A stretch of 51,204 bases of DNA from an uncultured bacterium (GTDB lineage Bacteria > Bacillota_I > Bacilli_A > RF39 > UBA660): positions 1 to 51,204 of the forward strand of contig CAJMSU010000011.1 in assembly GCA_905216155.1 (NCBI GenBank), given 5' to 3'. The notes below the pieces were generated by a model that made no database searches, was not told the DNA's origin, and saw nothing but the letters and a program-made list of their open reading frames with translations. This document shows, one piece after another, positions 8,979-16,988 of the stretch; within the stretch, counting starts at the first letter, position 1; each line of letters starts with the position of its first letter. A program made the position numbers and the translations under genes.

Positions 8979-10004
8979 TTATTCAAGAAGTAGTCTAATT
9001 GTTGCATCTTGTTCTACTTTTTCGAAAGCCTTAGGTGACTGTTCTACTACCCTGTTTCCACTTCCTGAATATTCTATAGTAAAATCAGATAATAACTTCT
9101 TTGCTTCATCCTTTTCTTTTCCTACAACATTTGGCACTATATAAGTTATCTTATCTGTCCATTCTAAATCTTTTTCTTGTTCATTATCTTGTTTTTTTAT
9201 ATCAAGAGCATCTATTATATCTAATAAAATTCTCCTTGCAATTGGTGTTGTTGTATAACTTGATAAAAGTGCTGTATTTTTAGGATTATCTATAGCTAAA
9301 TATAAAACTGCTTCTGGATTATTAGAAGGTACTACTGCCATAAATGACATTATATAATTTCCTACCATGTACTTCCCATCTTTTACTTTTTGGGCAGTAC
9401 CTGTTTTTCCACCTATTCTATATCCTTCAATATATGCACTTTTTCCCCCACCCTTAGCAACAACACTTTCTAAAGCATATCTCATAATTGCTGATGTTTT
9501 ATTACTAATTACTTTCCTAATTGGCGTTTTATTATACTCTTTTATTACTGTATTAGTATCATTATCAACTATATTTTTTACAATATAAGGCTTATTTAAA
9601 TAACCACCATTAACAACAGCCGATACTGCTGCTACTTGTTGTATTGGAGTTACTGATACACCTTGACCAAAAGCAGTTGTTGAAAGTTCTACATTTCCTA
9701 CTTTATCTAAATTAAAGATTATACCTTCTCCTTCACCATTCAAATCAACTCCAGTCTTATTACCAAAACCAAATTTATCAATATAAGAAAATAGTCTTTT
9801 CTTTCCAAGTAACTGACCCAGTTTTACAAATCCAGGGTTACAAGAGTTTTGTAATACCTGCATAAATGTTTGATCTCCATGACCTCCTGCTTTCCAACAC
9901 TTTAATACTGATCCATCTACATTAACACTTCCAGAATCAAAGAAATGATCTTTTTCTATATCTATAACTTTCTCTTCAACTGCTGATGCCATTGTTACTA
10001 CCTT
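8979..10004 (-). CDS. spoVD: SpoVD-type class B PBP, C-terminal half (split gene)
   Basis: Carries the rest of the transpeptidase domain and one C-terminal PASTA domain (VPNVVGKEKDEAKKLLSDF onward). Reading starts in frame at AAG GTA GTA ACA ATG, giving K-V-V-T-M-A-S-A-V; Lys is the SxxK lysine. SxN is S-C-N (residues 347-349 of the joined protein) and KTG lies at 493-495 in RIGGKTGTAQK. The catalytic serine is missing: it is encoded at 15.08 kb, beyond a 5.08-kb element. The internal ATG at 9990-9992 has no obvious ribosome site, so this half is probably not made separately. Joined to 15081-15959 the product is 634 residues, close to SpoVD (about 645). SpoVD works with SpoVE in spore cortex synthesis in Bacillus. 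A vegetative PBP is a possible alternative. Confidence 0.93.
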   Translation of the reverse strand, partial: KVVTMASAVEEKVIDIEKDHFFDSGSVNVDGSVLKCWKAGGHGDQTFMQVLQNSCNPGFVKLGQLLGKKRLFSYIDKFGFGNKTGVDLNGEGEGIIFNLDKVGNVELSTTAFGQGVSVTPIQQVAAVSAVVNGGYLNKPYIVKNIVDNDTNTVIKEYNKTPIRKVISNKTSAIMRYALESVVAKGGGKSAYIEGYRIGGKTGTAQKVKDGKYMVGNYIMSFMAVVPSNNPEAVLYLAIDNPKNTALLSSYTTTPIARRILLDIIDALDIKKQDNEQEKDLEWTDKITYIVPNVVGKEKDEAKKLLSDFTIEYSGSGNRVVEQSPKAFEKVEQDATIRLLLE

Positions 10005-10032
10005 GAAAGTAACCCCCGAAAACGATACCTAA
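10003..10032. other. Recombined attachment site, spoVD C-half side
   Basis: Junction of element and gene. The crossover dinucleotide (AA on the coding strand) is at 10003-10004. The element arm (coding-strand TTAGGTATCG then TTTTCGGGGG) is at 10013-10032 and is matched, inverted, by the arm at 15051-15070 in 18 of 20 positions. The shared sequence around the crossover in both junctions is TACTTT, then T or C, then AA. Confidence 0.8.
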
Positions 10033-10040
10033 ACAAAATA

Positions 10041-10089
10041 AAAAAAAAGACTAGATTACCATATATAATTTATATACAATAACCTAGTC
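10041..10089 (-). terminator. Terminator of the serine recombinase gene
   Basis: On the minus strand GACTAG (10084-10089) / CTAGTC (10049-10054) extended by G-U and A-U pairs, with an AT-rich loop, then T9. It overlaps the recombinase stop codon and insulates the recombinase from the spoVD C-half. Confidence 0.75.
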
Positions 10090-11814
10090 TATATCATAAC
10101 TTAAATACACATTTATTCTAAAATTATTTCTTTGAAAATCGGCTCTACCTAAATCTAAAGTTTCAACTTCTTTAGTAAATATTGGCGAGTATTTATCATC
10201 ATCTATATGTCTAGCACCTTTTCCAGTAGGAATTGGTTTTTTCAATAAATTCAGATAAATTTTTAACATTAATTTATGTCTATCATTATCTTCTTTATAA
10301 ACTATAATTTCTTCTAAAAACTTATCTACAAATTCACTAACATTATTTTTAGAATCAACCTGTTTTTTTATAGCATCTTCAATAACTTTGATATTGCCAA
10401 AACTATCTGACATAATTTTTCTTTCTTGTTCTATTTTGCCAATTCTTATATTTAAAGATGATATATCTTCGTTGTACTTATCATTTCTTTCTTTAAATTC
10501 AAGGTTATTAATACTACCATCAATATTTAATTCTAATAACTTTTCTTTTTTTGTTTCAATGGTTTTGATCTCGTTTTTTAATTTTGAAATTTCAAATTGA
10601 TAATTATTATCTATTTTCAAATTAGAATAGTAACTTAACATTTCTTTTATAATTTCATTTTTATTATCAAATACTTGCTCCATTATAATTGTAAATATAT
10701 TATTCAAATCCATCTCTGCAATTATCGGACTTTCACAAGCATCCAATCTATATTTTACATAATTACCACAAGCCCATCTTGGCTTTGTCTGTTTTCTTTT
10801 ATTTGTCATTCTTTGATAAGAAACATTATGATCACTACAAAATATTTTTGTTGTATAACAATATTTTCTTTCAGTTTTTTTGGCATTGCCATTGCTTGCT
10901 TTCATTAGTGTACTTCTGCTATCTAATATCTCATTTGCACGATTCCATAATTCTTCACTAACTATGGCTGGTATACTGTCATCTTTATATATTACTTGTT
11001 CTTCTACTGGTATATAAACTCTTTGTTTAGTTCTATAATCAATCGTTTCAGTAGTATGTCCACGATAAAAGCCTTTATATTTAGGGTTCTGTATAATTCT
11101 TTTTAATGTATCTTTATCATAAATATTTCCTTTATAATTATTTATGCCTTGTCTATGTAATTCCATTGCTAATTTATAAAAACCATACTTCCCGGTAGCA
11201 TATAACTCAAAAATTTTCCTTATTTTTTTGGCTTCTTCTTCTACAATCACTAATTTAGCATCATCTTTTTTATAGCCAGTGATTGTATTAGAGCCTAAAA
11301 CTCTACCTTTTTTTATTGCTTCTTTATGTCCCCATTTAACACGAGATGAAAGCCTTTTGACTTCTTCTTGAGCAACACTTCCCATCATATTAAGTATAAA
11401 TTCAGAGTTAGGATCATAAGTATTTATCCCATTAGACTGAAAATACACTCCAACATCATTAGCAAGTAATTCTTGTGTATATTTGATACTATCAGATAAA
11501 TTTCTAGAAAATCTAGAAACTTCTTTTGTAACTATTAAATCAAAATAACCAGATTTTGCATCATCAATCATTTGTAAAAACTTTTTTCTTCTTTTAACAG
11601 TGCTACCACTAATACCTTCATCTATGTAACCATTAACATAAGTCCAATTTTTATTTGACTTTATAAAATTTTCAAAAAAAGATATTTGATTATCTAAAGA
11701 GTTTAATTGTTCATCAGTTTCAGTAGAAACCCGGGCATAAAAAGTAACCCTTAAAGGTAGTTCGGCAATGTTTTTGCCTTTTAAGATTTCTTCTCTGACT
11801 TTATAGAATCTCAT
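10084..11814 (-). CDS. Large serine recombinase (element integrase/excisionase)
   Basis: Predicted 576 residues. Resolvase-type catalytic domain at about 20-160, with nucleophile serine in FYARVSTETDEQ, the arginines of EVSRFSRN, and EVKRLSSRVKWG at the start of the long helix. A Recombinase domain follows (about 180-290; NPKYKGFYRG). Next is a zinc-ribbon region (about 325-365; CSDHNVSYQRM, RWACGNYVKYRLDAC), then a coiled coil (about 390-470) that in this family controls directionality. The gene lies 80 bp from the element's end, as integrase genes do next to their att site. The strong AAGGAGGT site overlaps the stop of the preceding small ORF. It should catalyse insertion into and excision from spoVD. 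Confidence 0.95.
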   Translation of the reverse strand: MRFYKVREEILKGKNIAELPLRVTFYARVSTETDEQLNSLDNQISFFENFIKSNKNWTYVNGYIDEGISGSTVKRRKKFLQMIDDAKSGYFDLIVTKEVSRFSRNLSDSIKYTQELLANDVGVYFQSNGINTYDPNSEFILNMMGSVAQEEVKRLSSRVKWGHKEAIKKGRVLGSNTITGYKKDDAKLVIVEEEAKKIRKIFELYATGKYGFYKLAMELHRQGINNYKGNIYDKDTLKRIIQNPKYKGFYRGHTTETIDYRTKQRVYIPVEEQVIYKDDSIPAIVSEELWNRANEILDSRSTLMKASNGNAKKTERKYCYTTKIFCSDHNVSYQRMTNKRKQTKPRWACGNYVKYRLDACESPIIAEMDLNNIFTIIMEQVFDNKNEIIKEMLSYYSNLKIDNNYQFEISKLKNEIKTIETKKEKLLELNIDGSINNLEFKERNDKYNEDISSLNIRIGKIEQERKIMSDSFGNIKVIEDAIKKQVDSKNNVSEFVDKFLEEIIVYKEDNDRHKLMLKIYLNLLKKPIPTGKGARHIDDDKYSPIFTKEVETLDLGRADFQRNNFRINVYLSYDID

Positions 11815-11825
11815 AATCTACCTCC

Positions 11826-11981
11826 TTAAAAACTTTTTACCTCTTTACTACAACGATTAATTTTCTCATAAATAATTTTACAAACTTCATCATATTGTTG
11901 CTCAGTAATCACACCCTGATCATATAATTTTTTATTTATTATCAATTCATATTCAAGGATTGTTATTCTTGGAGTTTTCAA
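11826..11981 (-). CDS. Small SHOCT-like protein upstream of the recombinase
   Basis: 51 residues starting at TTG (11979-11981), with a GGAGG site 9 nt upstream and no better start. The segment YELIINKKLYDQGVITEQQY resembles the SHOCT motif (Leu-x-x-Leu-x-x-x-Gly-hydrophobic-Ile-Thr-x-x-x-Phe/Tyr). Its stop codon TAA is part of the recombinase ribosome site (TAAGGAGGT), implying tight coupling. Size and position fit an accessory factor for recombination, for example a directionality factor, but that is inference. Confidence 0.6.
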   Translation of the reverse strand: MKTPRITILEYELIINKKLYDQGVITEQQYDEVCKIIYEKINRCSKEVKSF

Positions 11982-12181
11982 TAGAAAAAGCCTCCAAAAA
12001 TAAGAGAAAAATCATCATTTAATTTTTTTGTTGATTGCATGGTAGCTCTCTTGAAAAGGATTGTCAAATCATTATGAGCATATTTGTAATTTTTTTTATT
12101 TTTTTTCAAAAAAACACCTCCAACTAGTAGAAGTGTATGAAAGGTAATTTTATTTAATGAATTAGAAACAAAATTAGACAT
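11978..12181 (-). CDS. Small ORF of unknown function in the element
   Basis: 67 residues, basic, with one moderately hydrophobic stretch (about 12-25). An AAGGAAA site lies 8 nt before the ATG, and the TGA stop overlaps the TTG start of the next gene (TATTGA). The order suggests one operon with the SHOCT-like gene and recombinase. I recognise no family, and protein-like character is weak, so it may simply be leader sequence. Confidence 0.4.
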   Translation of the reverse strand: MSNFVSNSLNKITFHTLLLVGGVFLKKNKKNYKYAHNDLTILFKRATMQSTKKLNDDFSLIFGGFFY

Positions 12182-12229
12182 TTTTATTTCCTTTCATTAA
12201 AGTTAAATCTTTTTCATTTTCAATAATTA

Positions 12230-12266
12230 AAAAAAAAAATTACCACATGAAATTATATGATAATTT
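12230..12266 (-). terminator. Terminator after the YibE/YibF-like genes
   Basis: On the minus strand AAATTATC (12259-12266) / GGTAATTT (12237-12244), followed by a run of T. The loop also contains CATATAAT (12252-12259), which is one base from the sigma-E -10 consensus. Confidence 0.6.
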
Positions 12267-12275
12267 TAAATTAAC

Positions 12276-13031
12276 TTAATTATTGTTTCTATCTTTTTTT
12301 AGTGATTCCGTTGTAATATATGCAGTTATAGGTATAACTATAATACAGCCTACTGCACTAAATAATATTTTAATAATTTCTGAAACAAATGTCTTTGCAT
12401 TTACAATTTCTAAAAATGAATAATCTCCTTTATAAAACCAGATCAATAATGTCATAAATTCACCTAAAAAAGCAAACATTAAGGTATTATTCGTCGTACA
12501 TAATATATCTTTTCCTATATTCATTCCTGATAGAAATAAATCTTTTTTTGATAAGTTTTTATTATTATCATACACTTCATATAAAGCAGATGAAATTGCT
12601 ATTGAAGAATCAACCGTTGCTCCAATTAAACTAATTAATATCATAGAAATTGCAATGTTAGTAAAATCTATTTTTACATCATAAGAAAACATATTTATCT
12701 CTTCATACGATTCGTATCCAAAACCAGCAATTCTTGATATTTTCGTTACAAAAAATATGAGAAATGATAATATAATTAGAACGATAATAACTGATTTCAA
12801 ACTAGATTCTGTTTTTATGTTTCTTTCGTTTACATAATATAGTATTATATAACTTATTATAAAGCAGCCTATTAAAGAACAAATTATAGGGTTTAATCCA
12901 ACAGCAATTAGATAAAAAATAATCATTAAAATAATAAAATTAAATAATATAGATAAAAACAGTTTTATTCCTCTTTTTATATCAATATAAATCATTAATA
13001 AGAATAATAAAATAATTAATATTATATTCAT
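12276..13031 (-). CDS. YibE/F-like multi-pass membrane protein (YibF-type)
   Basis: Predicted 251 residues with about seven membrane segments and almost no soluble part. It shares with its neighbour the family pattern GATVDSSIAISSALYEV...SGMNIGKDILCTTNNTLMFAFLGEF and a C-terminal IPITAYITTESLKK. The YibE/F family (PF07907) usually occurs as a pair of adjacent genes, as here: it overlaps the YibE-like gene by 4 bp (ATGA type). The family's molecular function is not established; transport has been suggested. Here the pair is cargo of a mobile element, which is unusual. Confidence 0.82.
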   Translation of the reverse strand: MNIILIILLFLLMIYIDIKRGIKLFLSILFNFIILMIIFYLIAVGLNPIICSLIGCFIISYIILYYVNERNIKTESSLKSVIIVLIILSFLIFFVTKISRIAGFGYESYEEINMFSYDVKIDFTNIAISMILISLIGATVDSSIAISSALYEVYDNNKNLSKKDLFLSGMNIGKDILCTTNNTLMFAFLGEFMTLLIWFYKGDYSFLEIVNAKTFVSEIIKILFSAVGCIIVIPITAYITTESLKKDRNNN

Positions 13032-14089
13032 TTTGCACCTCTTTTCATCAATTTAATTGATGTATGTGCTGATACTGGAATAGTTAAAACAATACCAATA
13101 CTACCAATTAAGAATCTAGTTAATTCTAATGTAAAATTAGTTGAAATATAATTATACATTGAAAATCCGTTGCGTAATGCTAACACAAAAATTGGAAGTC
13201 CTGAACATAAATAAGTAAAAAATAAAACATTACTCATCGTACTCATTATATCTTTTCCTATTTCTCTAGCAGATTTTTTCAGATTTTTAACAGATATATT
13301 ATTGTCTTTTTGAATAAGTTCCGATATAGAAGATGAAATTGTAATCGCCACATCCATGATTGCTCCTGTAGATCCAATTAATAATTCCGGCAAAATAATA
13401 TCTTCAATAGGAACAGTCAGAAATGATAATTCATTGAAATTTATCCCATTATATCCTGTAAAATTTATAATAATCACAATTGAAAAGAGCATTACTAATG
13501 TTGATATAATTACAGAAATAATTGCTGATAATGTTTTTTTGTTAAAACCACTTGCTAATATCAAAGAAATAATAGAAAAAATAATCATTTCTATTACACA
13601 TAAAAATAATAAATTAGCACCTTTAAAATACAATGATAAACCAATATAAAAAATTACTAAATTCAAAACAACACTTAATACAGACAACAGCCCTTTATAA
13701 GAACCAACTATATAAAGTAAATTCAAAAATATGACAATCATTAAAGTTAGATAGAAATCTCTTTTTAATTCAATACCACTTACATCTATTATTATTTTGT
13801 CATTAATTTTATATTTATCTGTAATAACAGATGAATAAGATTCATCGTATGAGATGGTTTTTTCTTTTCCTTTCTGGTTACCATTAGTTATTATACCAGT
13901 TATCTCTCTTGTATAGTATTTTTCTTCTAATCCTAATGAATTTTGAGATGTTTCTTCATTAATTGTGTCAATTTTTGTGATTTTAATAATTTGATTAGAA
14001 TATAAGAAATCATCATTATAAACAAAAATCAGAGAAATTATAGATACCATAAATATTACAATAAAAATTATTTTTTTTGTATTAGACAT
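13028..14089 (-). CDS. YibE/F-like membrane protein (YibE-type)
   Basis: Predicted 353 residues: N-terminal membrane segment (about 6-24), an extracytoplasmic beta-rich domain (about 28-112; TREITGIITNGNQKGKE), then about seven membrane segments with the family motif GSTGAIMDVAITISSSISEL (about 238-257), KSAREIGKDIMSTMSNVLFF and IPVSAHTSIKLMKR. First gene of the two-gene cargo operon; a GGAAGTGA site precedes the ATG. Codon use and AT content match the host region, giving no sign of a very recent foreign origin. Confidence 0.85.
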   Translation of the reverse strand: MSNTKKIIFIVIFMVSIISLIFVYNDDFLYSNQIIKITKIDTINEETSQNSLGLEEKYYTREITGIITNGNQKGKEKTISYDESYSSVITDKYKINDKIIIDVSGIELKRDFYLTLMIVIFLNLLYIVGSYKGLLSVLSVVLNLVIFYIGLSLYFKGANLLFLCVIEMIIFSIISLILASGFNKKTLSAIISVIISTLVMLFSIVIIINFTGYNGINFNELSFLTVPIEDIILPELLIGSTGAIMDVAITISSSISELIQKDNNISVKNLKKSAREIGKDIMSTMSNVLFFTYLCSGLPIFVLALRNGFSMYNYISTNFTLELTRFLIGSIGIVLTIPVSAHTSIKLMKRGAK

Positions 14090-14186
14090 TTTATCACTTC
14101 CAGTTTATATTGTACCAAATTTCTGACGAAAAGTCTTTGGCTTTAAGTAAATTCATCTACAAAAAAAGCACTTGAGTTTAGTATAT

Positions 14187-15050
14187 ATGTCATTCAAAAC
14201 AAAAAACAAATCAAGTGCTGCTATTAAATATTATTATTTAGTTAATTTTAATAAAAATTTTAGTAATGTTTTACTCCCTCAAACTAAGATTCCATCTAGA
14301 TTTCCTAAAATTATTTCTAAACAGGATTTCATTAAAATGGATATAATTAATTTCTTAAATATTCTTAATAATCCTAGTCATTTTCTCTTGCTATTACCTT
14401 CTCCAAAAACTAAAACTAAAAATTTTATTATGAGCAAAGCATTTATAACTTTTACTGGTATTGAACAAAATCATAAAAGAAGAAAACTTCTAAATAAAAC
14501 TACATTTATAACTACCAGTTCTAATCATTGGACTGAATTTATGGACTTTATATGCAAAATATATGATTTTTCAAAATATAAGAACATTAAAGTATTAAGT
14601 GATACAGGTACTTGGATTGTTAATGGAATTTCTAATTTAAAACTATATCCCGAAAATGAAATAATGCATTGTCTATGTGAATTTCATGTAAAACAAAAAA
14701 TTAATAGTATTACTAAAGATAAAAATCAAGTCAGATTATTAATTGATTATATAAATAATAATAATAAAAAAGAATTTGTCTCATTAATTCAAAATATAAT
14801 GAAAGACAAAGATGAAAAAAGAAAAAGAACAATCGAAGGATATAAAAACTATCTTATAAAATACTGGAAAGCATTCAAAAATATGTTGAATAGTAAAGTT
14901 CGTTCTTCTATGTAATCACATATCTCACATAATGTTGCAAAATATTTTTCATATGAACTAAAGGCTTATTCCAAAAGGAAAATTCAAAAACTAATAAAAT
15001 TTTACACTATCTTCTTTATGCATATTTACACCAAATATGAATATCATTAA
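14187..15050 (+). pseudogene. ISLre2/UPF0236-type transposase remnant
   Basis: Opposite in orientation to the rest of the element. The open frame runs to a TAA at 14913-14915, but homology continues in the same frame to 15050: KVRSSM-stop-SHISHNVAKYF, where ISLre2-family proteins have S-x-EGHISHNVA. The Glu codon has become a stop. Upstream, GIEQNHKRRKLLNK, VLSDTGTWIVNGI (DDE-type aspartate) and CEFHVKQKINSI match the core of the family. The usual N-terminal region is shortened or diverged, and no ribosome site is visible; the frame can be opened from a TTG at 14172. The readable frame ends 1 bp before the element's att arm. Most likely inactive. Confidence 0.7.
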
Positions 15051-15080
15051 TTAGGTATCGCTTTCGGGTGGAACAATATT
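15051..15080. other. Recombined attachment site, spoVD N-half side
   Basis: The element arm TTAGGTATCG-CTTTCGGGTG (15051-15070) is the inverted partner of 10013-10032. The crossover dinucleotide is at 15079-15080; beyond it lie the spoVD codons for Thr292 and Phe293. The arm encodes the foreign C-terminal residues and stop codon of the N-half reading frame. Confidence 0.8.
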
Positions 15081-15959
15081 AAAAGTAGAACCAGGTTCAT
15101 ATGATGCCCAAATAGGTAAATTACGACTAAGTGTTTCTGTTGTCGCTAATTGATAATTATTAGGATCATAATCAGGTCTAGATCCCATACCCAGTATTTC
15201 TCCAGTTTTAGGGTTCATAACTATTGCTAATGCCATATCCGGTGAAAACATATCTACAATATTACTAAGTTCCCTCTCTATTGATTTTTGAATATTTATA
15301 TCAATAGTTAAAGTTAAATCCATACCATCTTGTGGTTCTACATAAATATCAGATAAATTCAATTTATTTCCCTTAGCATCAGAAAAATATTTAATCGCAC
15401 CACTCTTACCAGTTAAATACTTATCATATTTTAATTCAAGTCCCGATAAACCTTGATTATCTATTCCAACATACCCTAAACTATGAGATAAAATATTTTT
15501 ATATGGATAATATCTCTTAGCTTCCTTTACTAAGTACACTCCATCATAATTCAATTTAGATATCTTTTCTGCTACCTCATAAGATAATCTTCTACCCTCA
15601 GGATGCACTCTTTCAATAGAAGTTTTTTTATAAACATGTTTTTTCATATCAGATTCTTCAACATCTAAAATTTTAGCCAAATTTCTTGTAACCTCTTTCT
15701 TATTCTTAATCTGATTAGGAATCAAAACAAGAGAAGTTGTTGTTAAATTATCTGCTAAAACAACACCATTTCTATCTAAAATTAATCCCCTATTAGCTTC
15801 TATTGGTAAATTCCTACTCCATAAATCCTGAGCATATTTATTTAATTTCTTATAATCTATCATTTGAATATAAAATACTCTTAATATTATAAAAACAAAT
15901 AATAATAACATTATTAAAAATAAAACCTTTATTCTCTCATCTATCTTCTTAAAAAACAT
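15051..15959 (-). CDS. spoVD: SpoVD-type class B PBP, N-terminal half (split gene)
   Basis: Residues 1-293 are gene, residues 294-302 (N-I-V-P-P-E-S-D-T) come from the element. N-terminal membrane anchor (about 10-30), the pedestal/dimerisation domain (EANRGLILDRNGVVLADN; VKEAKRYYPY; SLGYVG; LSGLELKYDKYL), then the beginning of the transpeptidase domain up to YEPGSTF. S291 is the SxxK nucleophile; after excision F293 is followed by K294. As it stands the product lacks Lys, SxN and KTG and cannot be a transpeptidase. A clear AGAGGTGG site precedes the ATG. It lies downstream of MYG1 and its terminator, so it should have its own promoter. Confidence 0.93.
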   Translation of the reverse strand: MFFKKIDERIKVLFLIMLLLFVFIILRVFYIQMIDYKKLNKYAQDLWSRNLPIEANRGLILDRNGVVLADNLTTTSLVLIPNQIKNKKEVTRNLAKILDVEESDMKKHVYKKTSIERVHPEGRRLSYEVAEKISKLNYDGVYLVKEAKRYYPYKNILSHSLGYVGIDNQGLSGLELKYDKYLTGKSGAIKYFSDAKGNKLNLSDIYVEPQDGMDLTLTIDINIQKSIERELSNIVDMFSPDMALAIVMNPKTGEILGMGSRPDYDPNNYQLATTETLSRNLPIWASYEPGSTFNIVPPESDT

Positions 15960-15995
15960 AATCCACCTCTTTATTAGTTATTATGTTTTTTACAT

Positions 15996-16022
15996 AAAAA
16001 AAAGAACTTACTTTTAGTAAGT
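15996..16022 (-). terminator. Terminator of the MYG1-family gene
   Basis: On the minus strand ACTTAC / GTAAGT stem with a 5-nt loop, then TCTTTTTTTT. Confidence 0.75.
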
Positions 16023-16038
16023 CATTTAGGTATAAAAT

Positions 16039-16938
16039 TTACTTTAAAGCTTCTTTTGCCATTAATAATATAGCATCCCTTGTTTTTGCAGTTGCAATAA
16101 ATCTATTATAATGACAGAAAGTTGCTCCTTTTATTTTAGTAACATGTTCTAATTCCTCATTTTGTAATCCTGCCCATTTTTCTGGTAATAACAATCTATC
16201 TGTTTTATCTTCCTTTGATTTTGGAATAGTCTTTATTGCATACCCACCTCTATTAGATGGATATATTACAAATAAAATATTCAAAGCTTTCTCATTTGAT
16301 ATTATAGCATCTTCATAAGGCATATATCTATCTAATTCTAAATAAAATTTATCATCATTTTCATTAATTAATTTATTAATTACTCTTTTTGATTTTATTT
16401 TTCCTTCTACATTATATAAAGTTTCTTGAAATATTGTTTTAGCAAACTCTACAGCTTTTAAAAATTGCTTGTCATAATCCTCATCAGTAAAAATACTAGG
16501 ATTAAATAATTTTATAACATCACTTAATGTTTTTACTTTATATTTAGCATTAATCTCTGGAAAAACTCCGTTATCAATAGCATCTATTCCCTCTATTAAT
16601 TCTTTATCCATAGCATCAAAAACTTCATCTATATCCTCAACTTTTTCTTGTTTTAAATACTCTTTTCCAAACTCTTGCCATAACAATCCAAACGATGAAT
16701 ATTTAATACCATTATCCCTTACCTTAGCATCCACTTGATGATGATCATACTTTCCAAGTCCAATATCATAAATTATTTTATCACTATATAACTTACTGTC
16801 TATACTTGCCACTCTTATTAATTTTATATCTTTAAATAAAAAATCTAAAAAAGCAGTAGCAAAAACCTCATCAGCATGCATTGTACCATTATGTGTTATA
16901 TAACTAGCATCTTCTACTCTTTTTACTAATTTTATCAT
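16039..16938 (-). CDS. MYG1 family (UPF0160) putative metal-dependent phosphoesterase
   Basis: About 299 residues. N-terminal THNGTMHADEVFATAFL and GKYDHHQVDAKVRDNG are the metal-binding His/Asp signatures of the MYG1/DHH-related family, which in eukaryotes acts as a 3'-5' RNA exonuclease. The bacterial role is not known. The C-terminal part has KGATFCHYNRFIATAKTRD, typical of the family's end. The in-frame ATG at 16968 has no ribosome site, whereas the ATG at 16936-16938 follows ATGAGGTAAAT, so the shorter start is chosen. It lies between pbpB-associated genes and spoVD with terminators on both sides. Confidence 0.85.
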   Translation of the reverse strand: MIKLVKRVEDASYITHNGTMHADEVFATAFLDFLFKDIKLIRVASIDSKLYSDKIIYDIGLGKYDHHQVDAKVRDNGIKYSSFGLLWQEFGKEYLKQEKVEDIDEVFDAMDKELIEGIDAIDNGVFPEINAKYKVKTLSDVIKLFNPSIFTDEDYDKQFLKAVEFAKTIFQETLYNVEGKIKSKRVINKLINENDDKFYLELDRYMPYEDAIISNEKALNILFVIYPSNRGGYAIKTIPKSKEDKTDRLLLPEKWAGLQNEELEHVTKIKGATFCHYNRFIATAKTRDAILLMAKEALK

Positions 16939-16988
16939 ATTTACCTCATTTCCTTTTATATTATACAATATTTTCAGAAGTTTTGCCT

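Larger units (their letters stand above)
10005..15080. mobile_element. 5.08-kb serine-recombinase element interrupting spoVD
   Basis: Bounded by the two halves of one penicillin-binding protein gene. From left to right it holds a large serine recombinase, two small ORFs, a YibF-like and a YibE-like gene, and an ISLre2-type transposase remnant. The size is a multiple of nothing relevant, but the flanking halves are 293 complete codons and 342 complete codons, so exact excision restores the frame. Inverted arms near both ends and a shared core at the crossover fit a serine-integrase attP/attB reaction. The element carries no capsid, replication or conjugation genes, so it is a minimal integrative element. 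Exact edges could shift by up to about 6 bp because of the shared core. Confidence 0.9.

Noticed and set aside
10003..10032. The arm sequence considered as half of a transcription terminator
   Set aside because: Its complement lies 5 kb away at the other end of the element, and the real recombinase terminator is the separate hairpin at 10041-10089.
14172..15050. ISLre2-type transposase considered as the agent that split spoVD
   Set aside because: The gene-element junctions coincide with symmetric serine-recombinase att arms and a shared core, not with IS ends or a target duplication.
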